The translations under genes and the position numbers were made by a program. Under the pieces are notes generated by a model, which was not told the origin of the DNA, ran no database searches, and saw only the letters and a program-made list of their open reading frames with translations. A stretch of DNA of 44,730 nt from a virus, in the IMG/VR virus record IMGVR_UViG_3300046507_000186, positions 1-44,730 of that record; one strand, given 5' to 3'. This document shows positions 6,806-14,253 of the stretch, in pieces (the first letter of the stretch is position 1; each line of letters starts with the position of its first letter).

Positions 6806-6834
6806 TTGACTGTACGGCGAGCCCTGACTAGAAT
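6806..6834 (+). promoter_or_regulatory. PR rightward promoter
   Basis: -35 TTGACT (6806-6811), a 17-bp spacer, and -10 TAGAAT (6829-6834), close to the sigma-70 consensus. It reads into cro and the rightward genes. One operator lies between the boxes and a second covers the start point. Confidence 0.85.
6811..6829 (+). promoter_or_regulatory. Repressor operator OR-a
   Basis: TGTACGG-CGAGC-CCTGACT, lying between the -35 and -10 boxes of PR. It matches the six-site consensus TGTWCGG-N5-CCTRACA at all but the last base. Confidence 0.72.
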
Positions 6835-6852
6835 GTTCGGAATCGCCTAACA
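6834..6852 (+). promoter_or_regulatory. Repressor operator OR-b
   Basis: TGTTCGG-AATCG-CCTAACA, a full match to the consensus, covering the predicted start of the PR transcript. The centres of the two OR sites are 23 bp apart, about two helical turns, compatible with cooperative binding. Confidence 0.78.
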
Positions 6853-6869
6853 TTTGTAGGGAGTGGCCG

Positions 6870-7094
6870 GTGTCCATCATTAAGAAAGCAGTAGACAGGG
6901 CGGGGAAGGCGGGTGCGGTGTCGCGCAAATTGGGCATCTCGCGTATCTCCGTTTACGAGTGGATTGAAAAGGACCGTCTCCCGCCAGACCGCGTGCTCGC
7001 GCTCGCCGAGCTGACCAGTTGGGAGTTCACGCCCCACATGCTGGCCCCCGAGCGGTATCCAAACCCGACTGACGGCATTCCCGTATCTGTGTAA
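6870..7094 (+). CDS. Cro-like regulator, YdaS family
   Basis: The 74-residue protein has the pattern of YdaS/Cro-like helix-turn-helix proteins: IIKKAVDRAGKAGAVSRKLG, ISRISVYEWIEKDRLPPDR, VLALAELTSWEFTPHMLAPERY. It is the first gene of the PR transcript and diverges from the repressor, the expected place of Cro, which would shut off repressor synthesis and tip the phage to lysis. It starts at GTG 6870 behind an AGGGAG ribosome-binding site. Downstream, at 7102-7119, two operator half-sites lie in direct rather than inverted orientation (CCTAACA and CCGAACA), possibly a Cro contact. Confidence 0.85.
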   Translation: MSIIKKAVDRAGKAGAVSRKLGISRISVYEWIEKDRLPPDRVLALAELTSWEFTPHMLAPERYPNPTDGIPVSV

Positions 7095-7195
7095 GGGCAA
7101 GCCTAACACGGACCGAACATTATCCGAAAAAGATTGCTGCTAGGGAATTCCCCTACGCGGCGTGGGGTTATTTCGTCTTAAGAAAAGGGGTTTGC

Positions 7196-8299
7196 GTGGC
7201 TGCTTATTACAACGAAATCCACGCGCCGGCCGCACAGACTTTGCGCAATCTGATCGCAGCGGGGCACATTGCGCCGGGCGATGTCGACGAACGGAGCATC
7301 GAAGATGTACGACCCGACGATCTTAAGCAGTACACACAGTGTCATTTCTTCGCCGGGATCGGCGGCTGGCCCCTGGCCTTGCGTCTCGCCGGGTGGCCCG
7401 ATGACGAACCAATCTGGTCAGCTAGTTGCCCTTGCCAGCCTTTCTCCACGGCAGGCGCGCAGCTTGGGTTTGATGACGAGCGGCACCTGTGGCCTGCGCT
7501 CGACTGGCTTATCCAGCAGTGCAAACCTGCAGGCGTTGTTGGAGAACAGGTTAGCGCTAAAGCTGTCGAGCCGTGGGTCGACCTTGTTCACGCTGACATG
7601 GAAAGGTTGGGCTACACCTTCATCTGTGTCCCGTTCCCGTCTGCGGGCGTCGGTGCGCCGCACATCCGAGATCGCAATTACTGGCTGGGCTACGCCAACG
7701 ACGCGCGACTACAAGGATGGCGCCGAGTGCTCGAACGTATCACTGAACGCGTTGCTGGGCCGCGTGGTGTGGCTGGCGCATTGGCCCACCACCACCACCG
7801 TGGACGCGCGCCGGCAACCGTCGCCGCACTTCACCACACCGAACATCACGTTGAATCATGCGGTCGCGTTAGCGGGCTGGCCGACACCGACTTCGGCGCT
7901 GGCCGACAAGGGTGTGCGGTCGACGGAAGGCGGCATACGGGAAGCAATGCGTTCGCACGGGCCGGATCTGGCAGCAATGGCATGCCTTGCGAGCGGGCCG
8001 GCCCGACTAACGGTTTCTGGCGAGCTGCTGACTGGCTGCTCTGCCGCGACGAGAAGTGGCGGCCAGTTGAACCCGGAACATTCCCGCTGGTTGATGGGCT
8101 ACCCCGCAGCATGGGCAAGCTCAATACCGGGGCACGCCGACTGGCTGAAGTGGCAGGACTTGATGCAGCAAGCCTCGCACGAGCGAAATCCTACCGCGTT
8201 GAATCCCTGCGCGGATACGGAAACGCAATCAACATCGAAGCCGCGTGCGCCTTCATCGAAGCCGCGAGCGAAGCGCTCGACGACTACGACCTCATTTGA
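7196..8299 (+). CDS. DNA (cytosine-5-)-methyltransferase
   Basis: All key C5-methylase motifs are present. FAGIGG (residues 52-57) binds S-adenosylmethionine, PCQPFS (79-84) holds the catalytic Cys80, GEQV (116-119) stands for the usual ENV, HIRDRNYW (156-163) is motif VIII, and GNAI near residue 342 is motif X. Between motif VIII and X the protein is Gly/Arg/His-rich and variable. Phage Dcm enzymes of this type usually protect the genome from host restriction. It starts at GTG 7196 behind AAGGGG. From 7305 onward the same DNA also encodes a second open frame that looks like a conserved protein, so the low-complexity middle of the methylase is probably shaped by dual coding. Confidence 0.88.
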   Translation: MAAYYNEIHAPAAQTLRNLIAAGHIAPGDVDERSIEDVRPDDLKQYTQCHFFAGIGGWPLALRLAGWPDDEPIWSASCPCQPFSTAGAQLGFDDERHLWPALDWLIQQCKPAGVVGEQVSAKAVEPWVDLVHADMERLGYTFICVPFPSAGVGAPHIRDRNYWLGYANDARLQGWRRVLERITERVAGPRGVAGALAHHHHRGRAPATVAALHHTEHHVESCGRVSGLADTDFGAGRQGCAVDGRRHTGSNAFARAGSGSNGMPCERAGPTNGFWRAADWLLCRDEKWRPVEPGTFPLVDGLPRSMGKLNTGARRLAEVAGLDAASLARAKSYRVESLRGYGNAINIEAACAFIEAASEALDDYDLI

Positions 8300-8321
8300 C
8301 GACGGCGCAGACCTTCTATGA
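7305..8321 (+). CDS. Overlapping +1-frame protein of unknown function, embedded in the methyltransferase gene
   Basis: A 338-residue frame starts at ATG 7305 (MYDPTILSSTHSV) with a GGAG site 8 nt upstream and overlaps 995 bp of the methylase gene. It is not ordinary shadow sequence. It has a repeated motif (GWATPS, GWATPTTRDYKDG, WPTTTTVDAR, GWPTPTSAL), a STLFTLTWKGW block, and a QLNPEHSRWLMGYPAAW block near the end. I recall the same blocks in proteins found within or beside Dcm genes of other proteobacterial phages, some annotated as methylase parts. It outlives the methylase frame and its stop overlaps the primase ATG (ATGA), as a real gene would. Function unknown; a modifier or partner of the methylase is plausible. 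Confidence 0.7.
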   Translation: MYDPTILSSTHSVISSPGSAAGPWPCVSPGGPMTNQSGQLVALASLSPRQARSLGLMTSGTCGLRSTGLSSSANLQALLENRLALKLSSRGSTLFTLTWKGWATPSSVSRSRLRASVRRTSEIAITGWATPTTRDYKDGAECSNVSLNALLGRVVWLAHWPTTTTVDARRQPSPHFTTPNITLNHAVALAGWPTPTSALADKGVRSTEGGIREAMRSHGPDLAAMACLASGPARLTVSGELLTGCSAATRSGGQLNPEHSRWLMGYPAAWASSIPGHADWLKWQDLMQQASHERNPTALNPCADTETQSTSKPRAPSSKPRAKRSTTTTSFDDGADLL

Positions 8322-8322
8322 A
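8300..8322 (+). repeat. 23-bp sequence shared with the polymerase gene boundary
   Basis: The 23 bp covering the end of the +1-frame gene and the ATGAA start of the primase are identical, in inverted orientation on the circle, to 44596-44618, where the preceding gene ends in DGADLL and DNA polymerase starts. See the matching entry at 44596. Confidence 0.9.
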
Positions 8323-10528
8323 TAACCAAACCCTGGTCGCCGCGCTCGCGCCGATCGTCTCGCGCGTCGTCACTTCCCACTGCTGGGTCAAGCGCGACGG
8401 CAAGATGTCGCACACCCGCCAGCGCCTGACCGACGCGAAGCTCGCGCATCACGTCAATGGTGGCCCGGCCTACGGTGTCGCGCAGATCGAGCCCGGCGCC
8501 AGCACGGTGCTCGCCGCGGCGCTCGATCTCGACTCACACCAGGGCGGCACGCCGTGGCCCGAGATGCAGGCCGTGGCGCTGAAGATCATGGCGGCGATGG
8601 AGCAGTTCGGCATGCGCCCTATCCCGTTCCGCTCGTCGGGCGGCAGCGGCATGCACATCTATCTGCTATGGGACTCGCCGCAGGACGCGTACAGCGTGCG
8701 CTATGGTTTGCGCACCGTGCTTGAGATGTGCGGTCTGCGCTCCGGTGTGGGCGGCGTCTCCCGCGGTGAAGTCGAGATTTTCCCGAAGCAGAACAGCGTG
8801 CCCGCCGATGGCTTCGGCAACATGTTCGTGCTGCCGCTGGCCGGCGCATCGGTGCCGCTCGATCCGTTCGAGCTGGACGACATGCCGCGCGAATACGCCG
8901 CCGAGATGGAGTGGCCGGTGTCGACGCGCTGCCCGGTCGTCGAGCGCGAGCAGCCTGTCGCGCCCACCGTCGGCGAAGTGTCGGTCGAGCTTGAGCAGGT
9001 CCGCGCTGCGCTCGACGCGATCCCCAACTCTGGTGATGACGAACTCGATTACGACGCGTGGCGCAACATCATCTTCGCGCTGCACCACGCGACGAGCGGA
9101 TCGGATGAAGGGCTCGCGCTCGCGCACGAGTTCTCGGCACGCTCAAGCAAGTATGCGCCCGACTTCCTCAACGACCGTGTGTGGCCGCACATCAAGCAGG
9201 CGCACGACGGCGAGCGCGGCGCGATCACCGCGCGCACGATCCTGCACACCGCGCGTGAGTACGGCTGGCAGGAGCCGATCGAAGACGACTTCGAAGTGAT
9301 CGCCACCGCGCCCGGTGAGCAGCCGCAGCGCTCGCGGCCTGGGTTCAAGCGCAATAACAATGGCGAGATCCTCGCGATCATCGAGAACGTGGTCAAGGGG
9401 CTCGCCGATCCGTTCGAAGCCGGTGTGCATATCCGCTTCGACGAGTTCCGCGCCGAGATCATGCTGGCCGCGCAGGGCACCGACGACTGGCGCGGCTTCA
9501 CCGATGCCGATTACACGCGCCTGCAGATCCGGCTTGAGCAGCAGGGTTTCAAGAAGCTCACCAAAGAGATGATCCGCGACGGTGTGTGGCTCGTGGCCGA
9601 CGACAACCGCTTCGACAGCGCGATCCAGTGGCTGCGCACGCTTGAATGGGATGGCGTGCCGCGCGTCGAAGCATTCCTCACGACGTACATGGGCGTGACC
9701 GACAGCGAATACGTGCGCGCGGTGTCGCGCTACATGTGGACGGCGCTGGCCGGGCGTGTGCTGTCGCCGGGCTGCGAAGCACCGATGGCGCCGGTGTTCG
9801 TCGGCAAGCAGGGCGCGGGCAAGACACGCGCGGTGAAGGCGCTTGCGCCGGCTATCGACTTCTATTCCGAACTGAACCTGGCCGAGCGCGACGCGGAAGC
9901 CTCGCGGCGCATGCGCGGCCGGCTCGTGCTCGAACTCGGTGAGCTGCGCGGGCTGCACACGCGCGACGCCGAGTCCATCAAGGCGTTTATCAGCCGCACG
10001 CACGAGGAATGGCGAACCCTTTACAAAGAGTTCAACACCCATTTCGCCCGGCGCTTCCTGTTCTTCGGCACCACCAACCAGGAAGAATTCCTCGGCGACG
10101 AGACCGGTGAGCGACGCTGGTTGCCGATCTGTGTCGGCGTGTGCGACCCCGAGGGCATCGCGCGCGACTGCCTGCAATTGTGGGCCGAAGCGTGCGTCGT
10201 CTATGACCTGACCGACATCGACTGGCGCGACGCCGAACGCCTCGCGGTGACCGTGCATGCCGCGCACAAGATCTCGGATGCGTGGACTCCGATTGTCGAT
10301 CAGTGGCTCGACACGCCGAGCGATTTCGAAGACGAGAGCAGCACACCGCGAATGCGCGAATTTTTGCGTGCAAATGACGTGCTGGTGGACGCGCTTCGGT
10401 TTGACGCGAAAAGCATTGGAAAGCGCGAAGAAATACGGATTGGAAAAGTTTTGCAGGCTTTGGGCTACTCGCGCAACTTTCGCACGATCGACAAAAAGCA
10501 ATATCGGGTTTGGGTGGCCCCTGAATAA
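8318..10528 (+). CDS. Primase-helicase: AEP primase fused to VapE superfamily 3 helicase
   Basis: Residues 1 to about 200 form an archaeo-eukaryotic-type primase of the TOTE kind: metal-binding LDLDSHQ (Asp70, Asp72) and SGGSGMHIY with His113. A helical region (DYDAWRNIIFALHHATS) resembles a PriCT-type module. From about 350 the protein is a virulence-associated E helicase, with Walker A GKQGAGKT at 496-503, Walker B-like LVLELGEL, and FFGTTNQEEFLGDETGERRWLP, which resembles the sensor and arginine-finger region. The protein should prime and unwind at the phage origin. An iteron array starts immediately past its stop, the usual partnership for this class. The ATG overlaps the preceding stop. 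Confidence 0.9.
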   Translation: MNNQTLVAALAPIVSRVVTSHCWVKRDGKMSHTRQRLTDAKLAHHVNGGPAYGVAQIEPGASTVLAAALDLDSHQGGTPWPEMQAVALKIMAAMEQFGMRPIPFRSSGGSGMHIYLLWDSPQDAYSVRYGLRTVLEMCGLRSGVGGVSRGEVEIFPKQNSVPADGFGNMFVLPLAGASVPLDPFELDDMPREYAAEMEWPVSTRCPVVEREQPVAPTVGEVSVELEQVRAALDAIPNSGDDELDYDAWRNIIFALHHATSGSDEGLALAHEFSARSSKYAPDFLNDRVWPHIKQAHDGERGAITARTILHTAREYGWQEPIEDDFEVIATAPGEQPQRSRPGFKRNNNGEILAIIENVVKGLADPFEAGVHIRFDEFRAEIMLAAQGTDDWRGFTDADYTRLQIRLEQQGFKKLTKEMIRDGVWLVADDNRFDSAIQWLRTLEWDGVPRVEAFLTTYMGVTDSEYVRAVSRYMWTALAGRVLSPGCEAPMAPVFVGKQGAGKTRAVKALAPAIDFYSELNLAERDAEASRRMRGRLVLELGELRGLHTRDAESIKAFISRTHEEWRTLYKEFNTHFARRFLFFGTTNQEEFLGDETGERRWLPICVGVCDPEGIARDCLQLWAEACVVYDLTDIDWRDAERLAVTVHAAHKISDAWTPIVDQWLDTPSDFEDESSTPRMREFLRANDVLVDALRFDAKSIGKREEIRIGKVLQALGYSRNFRTIDKKQYRVWVAPE

Positions 10529-10530
10529 TA

Positions 10531-10703
10531 CCACCTACACCACCCGAAATTCAGAGTTGGTGTAGGCCGGGTTCCTTGCTGGGCTTGGGTTTATACCACC
10601 TACACCAACTACACCACTTTTCTAGTTCAATACTGCGTGTGAATGTATAGGGCGAATTGGGAGAGTTTCAAAAGTGGGGGGTGTAGATGGTGTAGTGGTG
10701 TAC
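10531..10703. other. Candidate replication origin: array of seven CTACACCA iterons
   Basis: An 8-mer CTACACCA or its complement occurs seven times: forward at 10535, 10600 and 10609; reverse at 10558, 10679 (first base differs), 10688 and 10696 (last base differs). The two inner clusters, forward-forward and reverse-reverse-reverse, are spaced 8-9 bp and face each other across about 60 bp (10617-10678) that is poorer in GC than its surroundings. This is the classic layout of an iteron-dependent origin, placed directly after a primase-helicase gene. Nothing in the stretch looks coding. Confidence 0.65.
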
Positions 10704-10734
10704 GCAAAAAACTGCACGTTCAGAGGTGCCGAAA

Positions 10735-10959
10735 ATGAAAAAGCTGATCGGGGTAAATGAGCGCGGTTTGCGAGTGGGCCAGGACCACCAGCGCGCGAAA
10801 CTGAGCGATGCCGCCGTCGAGTTGATCCGCCAGTTGCACGAGGGCGGAATGTCGTACCGGGTCATCGCCGAGAAGTTCGACATCAGCAAAGCGCAGGTCT
10901 GCTACATCTGCCGGTACAAGCGGCGCGCAACTCCCGCCGTGCGATTCAAAGCCTGCTGA
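10735..10959 (+). CDS. Small helix-turn-helix protein
   Basis: A 74-residue basic protein with a resolvase/Hin-type helix-turn-helix: KLSDAAVELIRQLHEGGMSY, then RVIAEKFDISKAQVCYICRYKRR. I start it at ATG 10735, which has GAGG 8 nt upstream, rather than the in-frame GTG at 10726 that overlaps that site. Phages often carry such a gene just before the small terminase, where it may regulate late genes. An 11-mer promoter-like motif (CGTTCACATAC) begins 2 bp after its stop, so it is a fair candidate for the factor acting there, though nothing proves it. Confidence 0.75.
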   Translation: MKKLIGVNERGLRVGQDHQRAKLSDAAVELIRQLHEGGMSYRVIAEKFDISKAQVCYICRYKRRATPAVRFKAC

Positions 10960-10960
10960 G

Positions 10961-10971
10961 CGTTCACATAC
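10961..10971 (+). promoter_or_regulatory. Late-region motif CGTTCACATAC, copy 1
   Basis: An 11-mer found four times in the genome, all on the plus strand. This copy fills the short gap before the small terminase gene. The inner TTCACA could serve as a -35 box, but no strong -10 follows. Confidence 0.55.
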
Positions 10972-10985
10972 TTCGCTGTCAGGGC

Positions 10986-11468
10986 GTGACTATCACGCTC
11001 ATGAACTCAAAACTCACACCTGAAAAATTAACCGCGTTTCTCACCGTGTTCGCTGATACGTGCAATGTCACGAAGGCGGCCGCGGCGATCGGCGTTGCGC
11101 GGCGCACGGTGTACGAGTGGCGCGACAACGATGCCGAGTTCGCCGCCGCATGGCAGGTTGCCGAGCGGCTCGGCGTCGAAGGTATGAAAGACGAAACCAA
11201 GCGCCGCGCGTTTGATGGCGTCGACGAACCGGTTTTCTACCAGGGCGCCGAGTGCGGCACGATCCGCAAGTACAGCGACACGCTTGCCATGTTCCTGATC
11301 AAGGCGCACGACCCTGCTTATCGCGATAGTTCGCGCGTCGATATCGGCAATGCGGACGGCAAGCCTTTCGAGATCAGCGACGCTGATGCCGCTACTGAAG
11401 CAGCCAAGCTGATCGCCATAGGGCTCGCGCGCAAGGCCGAGCACGACACGGGCGACGATCTGCTGTGA
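10986..11468 (+). CDS. terS: Terminase small subunit
   Basis: The 160-residue protein begins with a helix-turn-helix DNA-binding domain (LTAFLTVFADTCNVTKAAAA, then RTVYEWRDNDAEFAAAWQVAE). A segment typical of phage terminase small subunits follows: KDETKRRAFDGVDEPVFYQGAE and TLAMFLIKAHDPAYRD. It recognises the packaging site and loads the large subunit. GTG 10986 is the first start; ATG 11001 is an alternative and neither has a strong ribosome-binding site. The C-terminus (DTGDDLL) overlaps the start of the large subunit by 4 bp. Confidence 0.85.
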   Translation: MTITLMNSKLTPEKLTAFLTVFADTCNVTKAAAAIGVARRTVYEWRDNDAEFAAAWQVAERLGVEGMKDETKRRAFDGVDEPVFYQGAECGTIRKYSDTLAMFLIKAHDPAYRDSSRVDIGNADGKPFEISDADAATEAAKLIAIGLARKAEHDTGDDLL

Positions 11469-13024
11469 TCCCCAGCCGCGCAGACATCGAAGCCGCGTTG
11501 CCGCACATGACGCCCGGCGAGCGCCACCGACTTCTATCCCTGCTCGCTGCCACCAAGAAGCTTTGGCGTCCGCTGCCGGGGCCGCAGACGATGGCGTACG
11601 AGTCGACGGCCGATGTCATCGGCTTCGGTGGCGCGGCCGGCGGCGGCAAGACCGATCTCGCTATCGGCAAGGCGCTCACGCAGCACCAGAAGTGCATCGT
11701 GGTCCGCAAGAACGGGACCGAGCACGTCGGCATGGTCGACCGCATGGGCGAACTGCTCGGTACGCGTGATGGCTGGTCGAGCAAGGATGCGATCTGGCGC
11801 CTGCCCGATGTGCAGGTCGAGTTCGGCTCAGTGCCGAACATGGGCGACGAGCAGAAGTATCGCGGGCGGCCGCACGATCTGATCATCTACGACGAGGCCG
11901 CCGAGATCCCGCAAATCCAGATCCGTTTCCTAATGGCGTGGAACCGGACCACGGACCCGAAGCAGAAGTGCCAGACGCTGCTCACGTTCAACCCACCATC
12001 GTCAGCCGAGGGCCGCTGGCTGATCGAGTTCTTCGCGCCGTGGCTCGATCGCAAGTACCCCGGCAAGCGTGCCGCGCCGGGCGAGTTGCGCTGGTTTGCC
12101 ACGGTTGACGGCCACGACATGGAAGTCGCAGACAACACACCGTTCGAGCACGGCGGCGAGCTTGTCATTCCGCGCTCGCGCACCTTCATTCCCTCACGCG
12201 TGACCGATAACCCGCACCTGGTGGGCACGAACTACGTGTCGCAGCTTCAGGCGCTGCCCGAGCCGCTGCGCTCGCAGATGCTTTACGGCTCATTCGAGGC
12301 AGGCATGGAAGACGACGCAATGCAGCTTATCCCCACCGAGTGGGTCGATATCGCGATGGAGCGATGGGCAGAGCGCGCGAGCAAGCCGCCGATGGATTCG
12401 ATCGGTGTGGACGTGGCGCGCGGCGGGCGCGACAACACGGTGATCGCACGCCGGCACGGCATGTGGTTCGACAAACCGATCGTCAAGCCCGGCACCGCGA
12501 CGCCAGACGGGCCGACCGTGGCCGCGTACACGATCGCCGAGTTGCGCGACAACGCGCCGATTCACATCGACGTGATCGGTGTCGGCTCGTCACCGTACGA
12601 CTTCCTGAACCAGATGAACATTCAGGTCTACGGCGTGAACGTGTCGGAAGCCGCGCGCGGCGTGGACAAGTCGGGGCGGCTGCGCTTTTTCAACCTGCGC
12701 ACCGAACTCTGGTGGCGCATGCGCGAGGCGCTGGACCCGCTCGCGAACAACGGCATTGCCCTACCCCCTGACAAGCGTCTCGCAGCCGATCTGTGCGCCC
12801 CCAAATGGCGCGTGCAGGGCAAGACGGTGCAGGTCGAGTCGCGCGAAGACATCGAGAAGCGCATCAAGCGCTCACCGGATTGGGCATCTGCGTACGTGCT
12901 CGCGTTGATCGACACACCGAAGATGGCCGACCTGTCGCGTTCACATACCGAACGACACGCCGAATACGATCCGTACGCATATTCGATGCCTCGCAACCGT
13001 GGCGAGCACAACCCCTACGCGTAA
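11465..13024 (+). CDS. terL: Terminase large subunit
   Basis: The ATPase has Walker A GGAAGGGKT (residues 55-63) and Walker B LIIYDEAAE (139-147). LTFNPP supplies the coupling motif. The C-terminal RNase H-like nuclease begins at SIGVDVARGGRDN (about residue 312) with its metal-binding Asp, and continues with HIDVIGVGSS. At 519 residues it is of normal length. The enzyme pumps DNA into the procapsid and cuts it. A copy of the CGTTCACATAC motif (12938-12948) lies inside the gene near its 3' end. The start is an ATGA-type overlap with terS: GTG ATC reads as TGA for terS and as GTG for this gene. Confidence 0.95.
   Translation: MIPSRADIEAALPHMTPGERHRLLSLLAATKKLWRPLPGPQTMAYESTADVIGFGGAAGGGKTDLAIGKALTQHQKCIVVRKNGTEHVGMVDRMGELLGTRDGWSSKDAIWRLPDVQVEFGSVPNMGDEQKYRGRPHDLIIYDEAAEIPQIQIRFLMAWNRTTDPKQKCQTLLTFNPPSSAEGRWLIEFFAPWLDRKYPGKRAAPGELRWFATVDGHDMEVADNTPFEHGGELVIPRSRTFIPSRVTDNPHLVGTNYVSQLQALPEPLRSQMLYGSFEAGMEDDAMQLIPTEWVDIAMERWAERASKPPMDSIGVDVARGGRDNTVIARRHGMWFDKPIVKPGTATPDGPTVAAYTIAELRDNAPIHIDVIGVGSSPYDFLNQMNIQVYGVNVSEAARGVDKSGRLRFFNLRTELWWRMREALDPLANNGIALPPDKRLAADLCAPKWRVQGKTVQVESREDIEKRIKRSPDWASAYVLALIDTPKMADLSRSHTERHAEYDPYAYSMPRNRGEHNPYA
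12938..12948 (+). promoter_or_regulatory. Late-region motif CGTTCACATAC, copy inside terL
   Basis: An exact 11-mer match, located in the 3' end of terL about 90 bp before the acetyltransferase gene. It encodes SHT in frame. It may be a promoter for the head genes or a chance coding match. Confidence 0.35.
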
Positions 13025-13029
13025 GCACC

Positions 13030-13482
13030 ATGACCGAAGTCCGGCAATGCACGTTCGATGATCTCGCCAGTGCGGCGGGCTTCGACGCGCTTTGTGCGCA
13101 GTACTGCGCAGAGGCGGGACGCATGCCCGAGTTCGGTGAAGCGAAGGTGGACGCCGACGCGTACCGCGCGATGGAAGCCGCAGGCGTGGCGCAGTGCATC
13201 GGCGCGTGGCGCGATGACGAGCTGGTGGGCTTCGGCGTGGTGACGCTCACAGTGTTGCCGCATTACACCAAGCTGATCGGCTGCCTGATCTCGTACTTCG
13301 TCGCGCCCAGCGCGCGCGCTGGCGGCACCGGCTCGCGGGTTCGCGAACTGGCCGAGAGCATCGCGAAAGAGCGCGGCGCGCTCGGCATGATGATCAGCGC
13401 ACCTGCCGAAGGCGCACTCGACGTGATCCTGCCGCGCATCGGATACCGCGCAACGAATCGCGTGTACTTCAAGGGGTTTTGA
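13030..13482 (+). CDS. GNAT-family N-acetyltransferase
   Basis: A 150-residue GNAT fold: N-terminal CTFDDLASAAGFDALC, a central strand WRDDELVGFGVVTLTV, then LIGCLISYFVAPSARAGGTGSRVRELAESIAKERG. The last contains the acetyl-CoA-binding turn in the form RAGGTG, and the protein ends IGYRATNRVYFKGF. Enzymes of this kind are common between terminase and portal genes of podoviruses, where the substrate is unknown; modification of a host or virion protein is usually assumed. ATG 13030 follows the terL stop by 5 bp and has only a weak ribosome-binding site. Confidence 0.82.
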   Translation: MTEVRQCTFDDLASAAGFDALCAQYCAEAGRMPEFGEAKVDADAYRAMEAAGVAQCIGAWRDDELVGFGVVTLTVLPHYTKLIGCLISYFVAPSARAGGTGSRVRELAESIAKERGALGMMISAPAEGALDVILPRIGYRATNRVYFKGF

Positions 13483-13483
13483 C

Positions 13484-13939
13484 ATGGGTGAACTTGTCGC
13501 CCCCTCGCTCGAACTCGCTGCACCCGACGCGCCGACGCTGGCCGCGATGCGCGATCTCGATGCGCTGCTGGCCGAGCATCCCCAGGTCGAAGCCCGCATC
13601 GACCATCTGCTGCACGCGGGCATGTACGCACGAACCTGCTTCATGCCCGCCGGTGTGTTCGCATCGGGCACCGTTCTGCGCCGCGCGACCATCCTCGTCA
13701 TCAATGGTGACGTGACGATTTTTACGGGCACCGAGTCGGCGCGGCTCACGGGCTTTCATGTGCTGCCTGGTCTGCGCGGGCGCAAGGCGTTGTTCCGCAC
13801 ACACGCGGAAACGCAAATGACGATGGTGCTGCCCAGCACCGCGCAATCGGTCGACGAGGCCGAACGCGACATGACCGACGAACCGCATCTGCTGGCGAAG
13901 CTCCCCGGTAACACGACGATCACAGGACAGACATCATGA
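13484..13939 (+). CDS. Cupin-like virion-region protein, 151 aa
   Basis: The core (MPAGVFASGTVLRRATILVI, then GDVTIFTG and RLTGFHVLPGLRGRKALF) looks like a small double-stranded beta-helix of the RmlC-like cupin type that phages often carry next to the terminase genes. The usual His ligands are largely absent, so catalysis is doubtful and a structural role is possible. The last 17 residues (LLAKLPGNTTITGQTS) are repeated, with the 5' end of the following gene, at 22230-22304. Its ATG follows the acetyltransferase stop by 1 bp. Confidence 0.65.
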   Translation: MGELVAPSLELAAPDAPTLAAMRDLDALLAEHPQVEARIDHLLHAGMYARTCFMPAGVFASGTVLRRATILVINGDVTIFTGTESARLTGFHVLPGLRGRKALFRTHAETQMTMVLPSTAQSVDEAERDMTDEPHLLAKLPGNTTITGQTS

Positions 13940-13963
13940 GTTCACTTGCACTTATCGTCGCCG
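13889..13963 (+). repeat. 75-bp direct repeat, copy A
   Basis: About 75 bp nearly identical to 22230-22304 (six differences by eye). It covers the C-terminal tail of the cupin-like gene, the ATGA junction, and the first nine codons of the next gene (MSSLALIVA here, MSSLSLIIA in the other copy). Confidence 0.9.
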
Positions 13964-14253
13964 GCGCCACGGCAGCAATCAGCGCCGGCACGGCAGTCGC
14001 GGCGCACGTTCAGGCCAATCAACAGGCCGCGAACCAGCGAGGCGAAGCCGACAAGGCGCGCGCCGCCGCCGGCACCGCACAGAAGGCCACGGCTGCTGAC
14101 ACGTCGGCGCTCAACCCCGGCGGCACGACCACCGCGGCGGGCGTGAACAGCGGCCCGGCGTCCACGCTGCTGACGGGCTCGGGCGGCGTCGCGGGCTCGG
14201 CGCTGAATCTCGGCGGCGCGGGCCTCGGCTCGAACACGTTGCTGGGCAGCTAA
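13936..14253 (+). CDS. Small Gly/Ala/Thr-rich virion-region protein, 105 aa
   Basis: An N-terminal hydrophobic stretch (MSSLALIVAGATAAISAG, then TAVAAHVQ) is followed by a charged coil and a Gly/Ser-rich C-terminus (GPASTLLTGSGGVAGSALNL, then LLGS). Short proteins ending in this STLLTG...LLG pattern often precede podovirus portal genes; their role is unknown. Its first codons are a near copy of those of the internal virion protein at 22277, a result of the 75-bp duplication. Overlaps the upstream stop by 4 bp. Confidence 0.7.
   Translation: MSSLALIVAGATAAISAGTAVAAHVQANQQAANQRGEADKARAAAGTAQKATAADTSALNPGGTTTAAGVNSGPASTLLTGSGGVAGSALNLGGAGLGSNTLLGS

Noticed and set aside
7130-7185. Terminator after the Cro-like gene
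   Set aside because: The possible stem around CCCCTACG...GTGGGG is only four good pairs with a poor T-run, so I do not call it.
10726-10734. GTG 10726 as start of the HTH protein
   Set aside because: It overlaps the GAGG sequence that serves as ribosome-binding site for the ATG at 10735.
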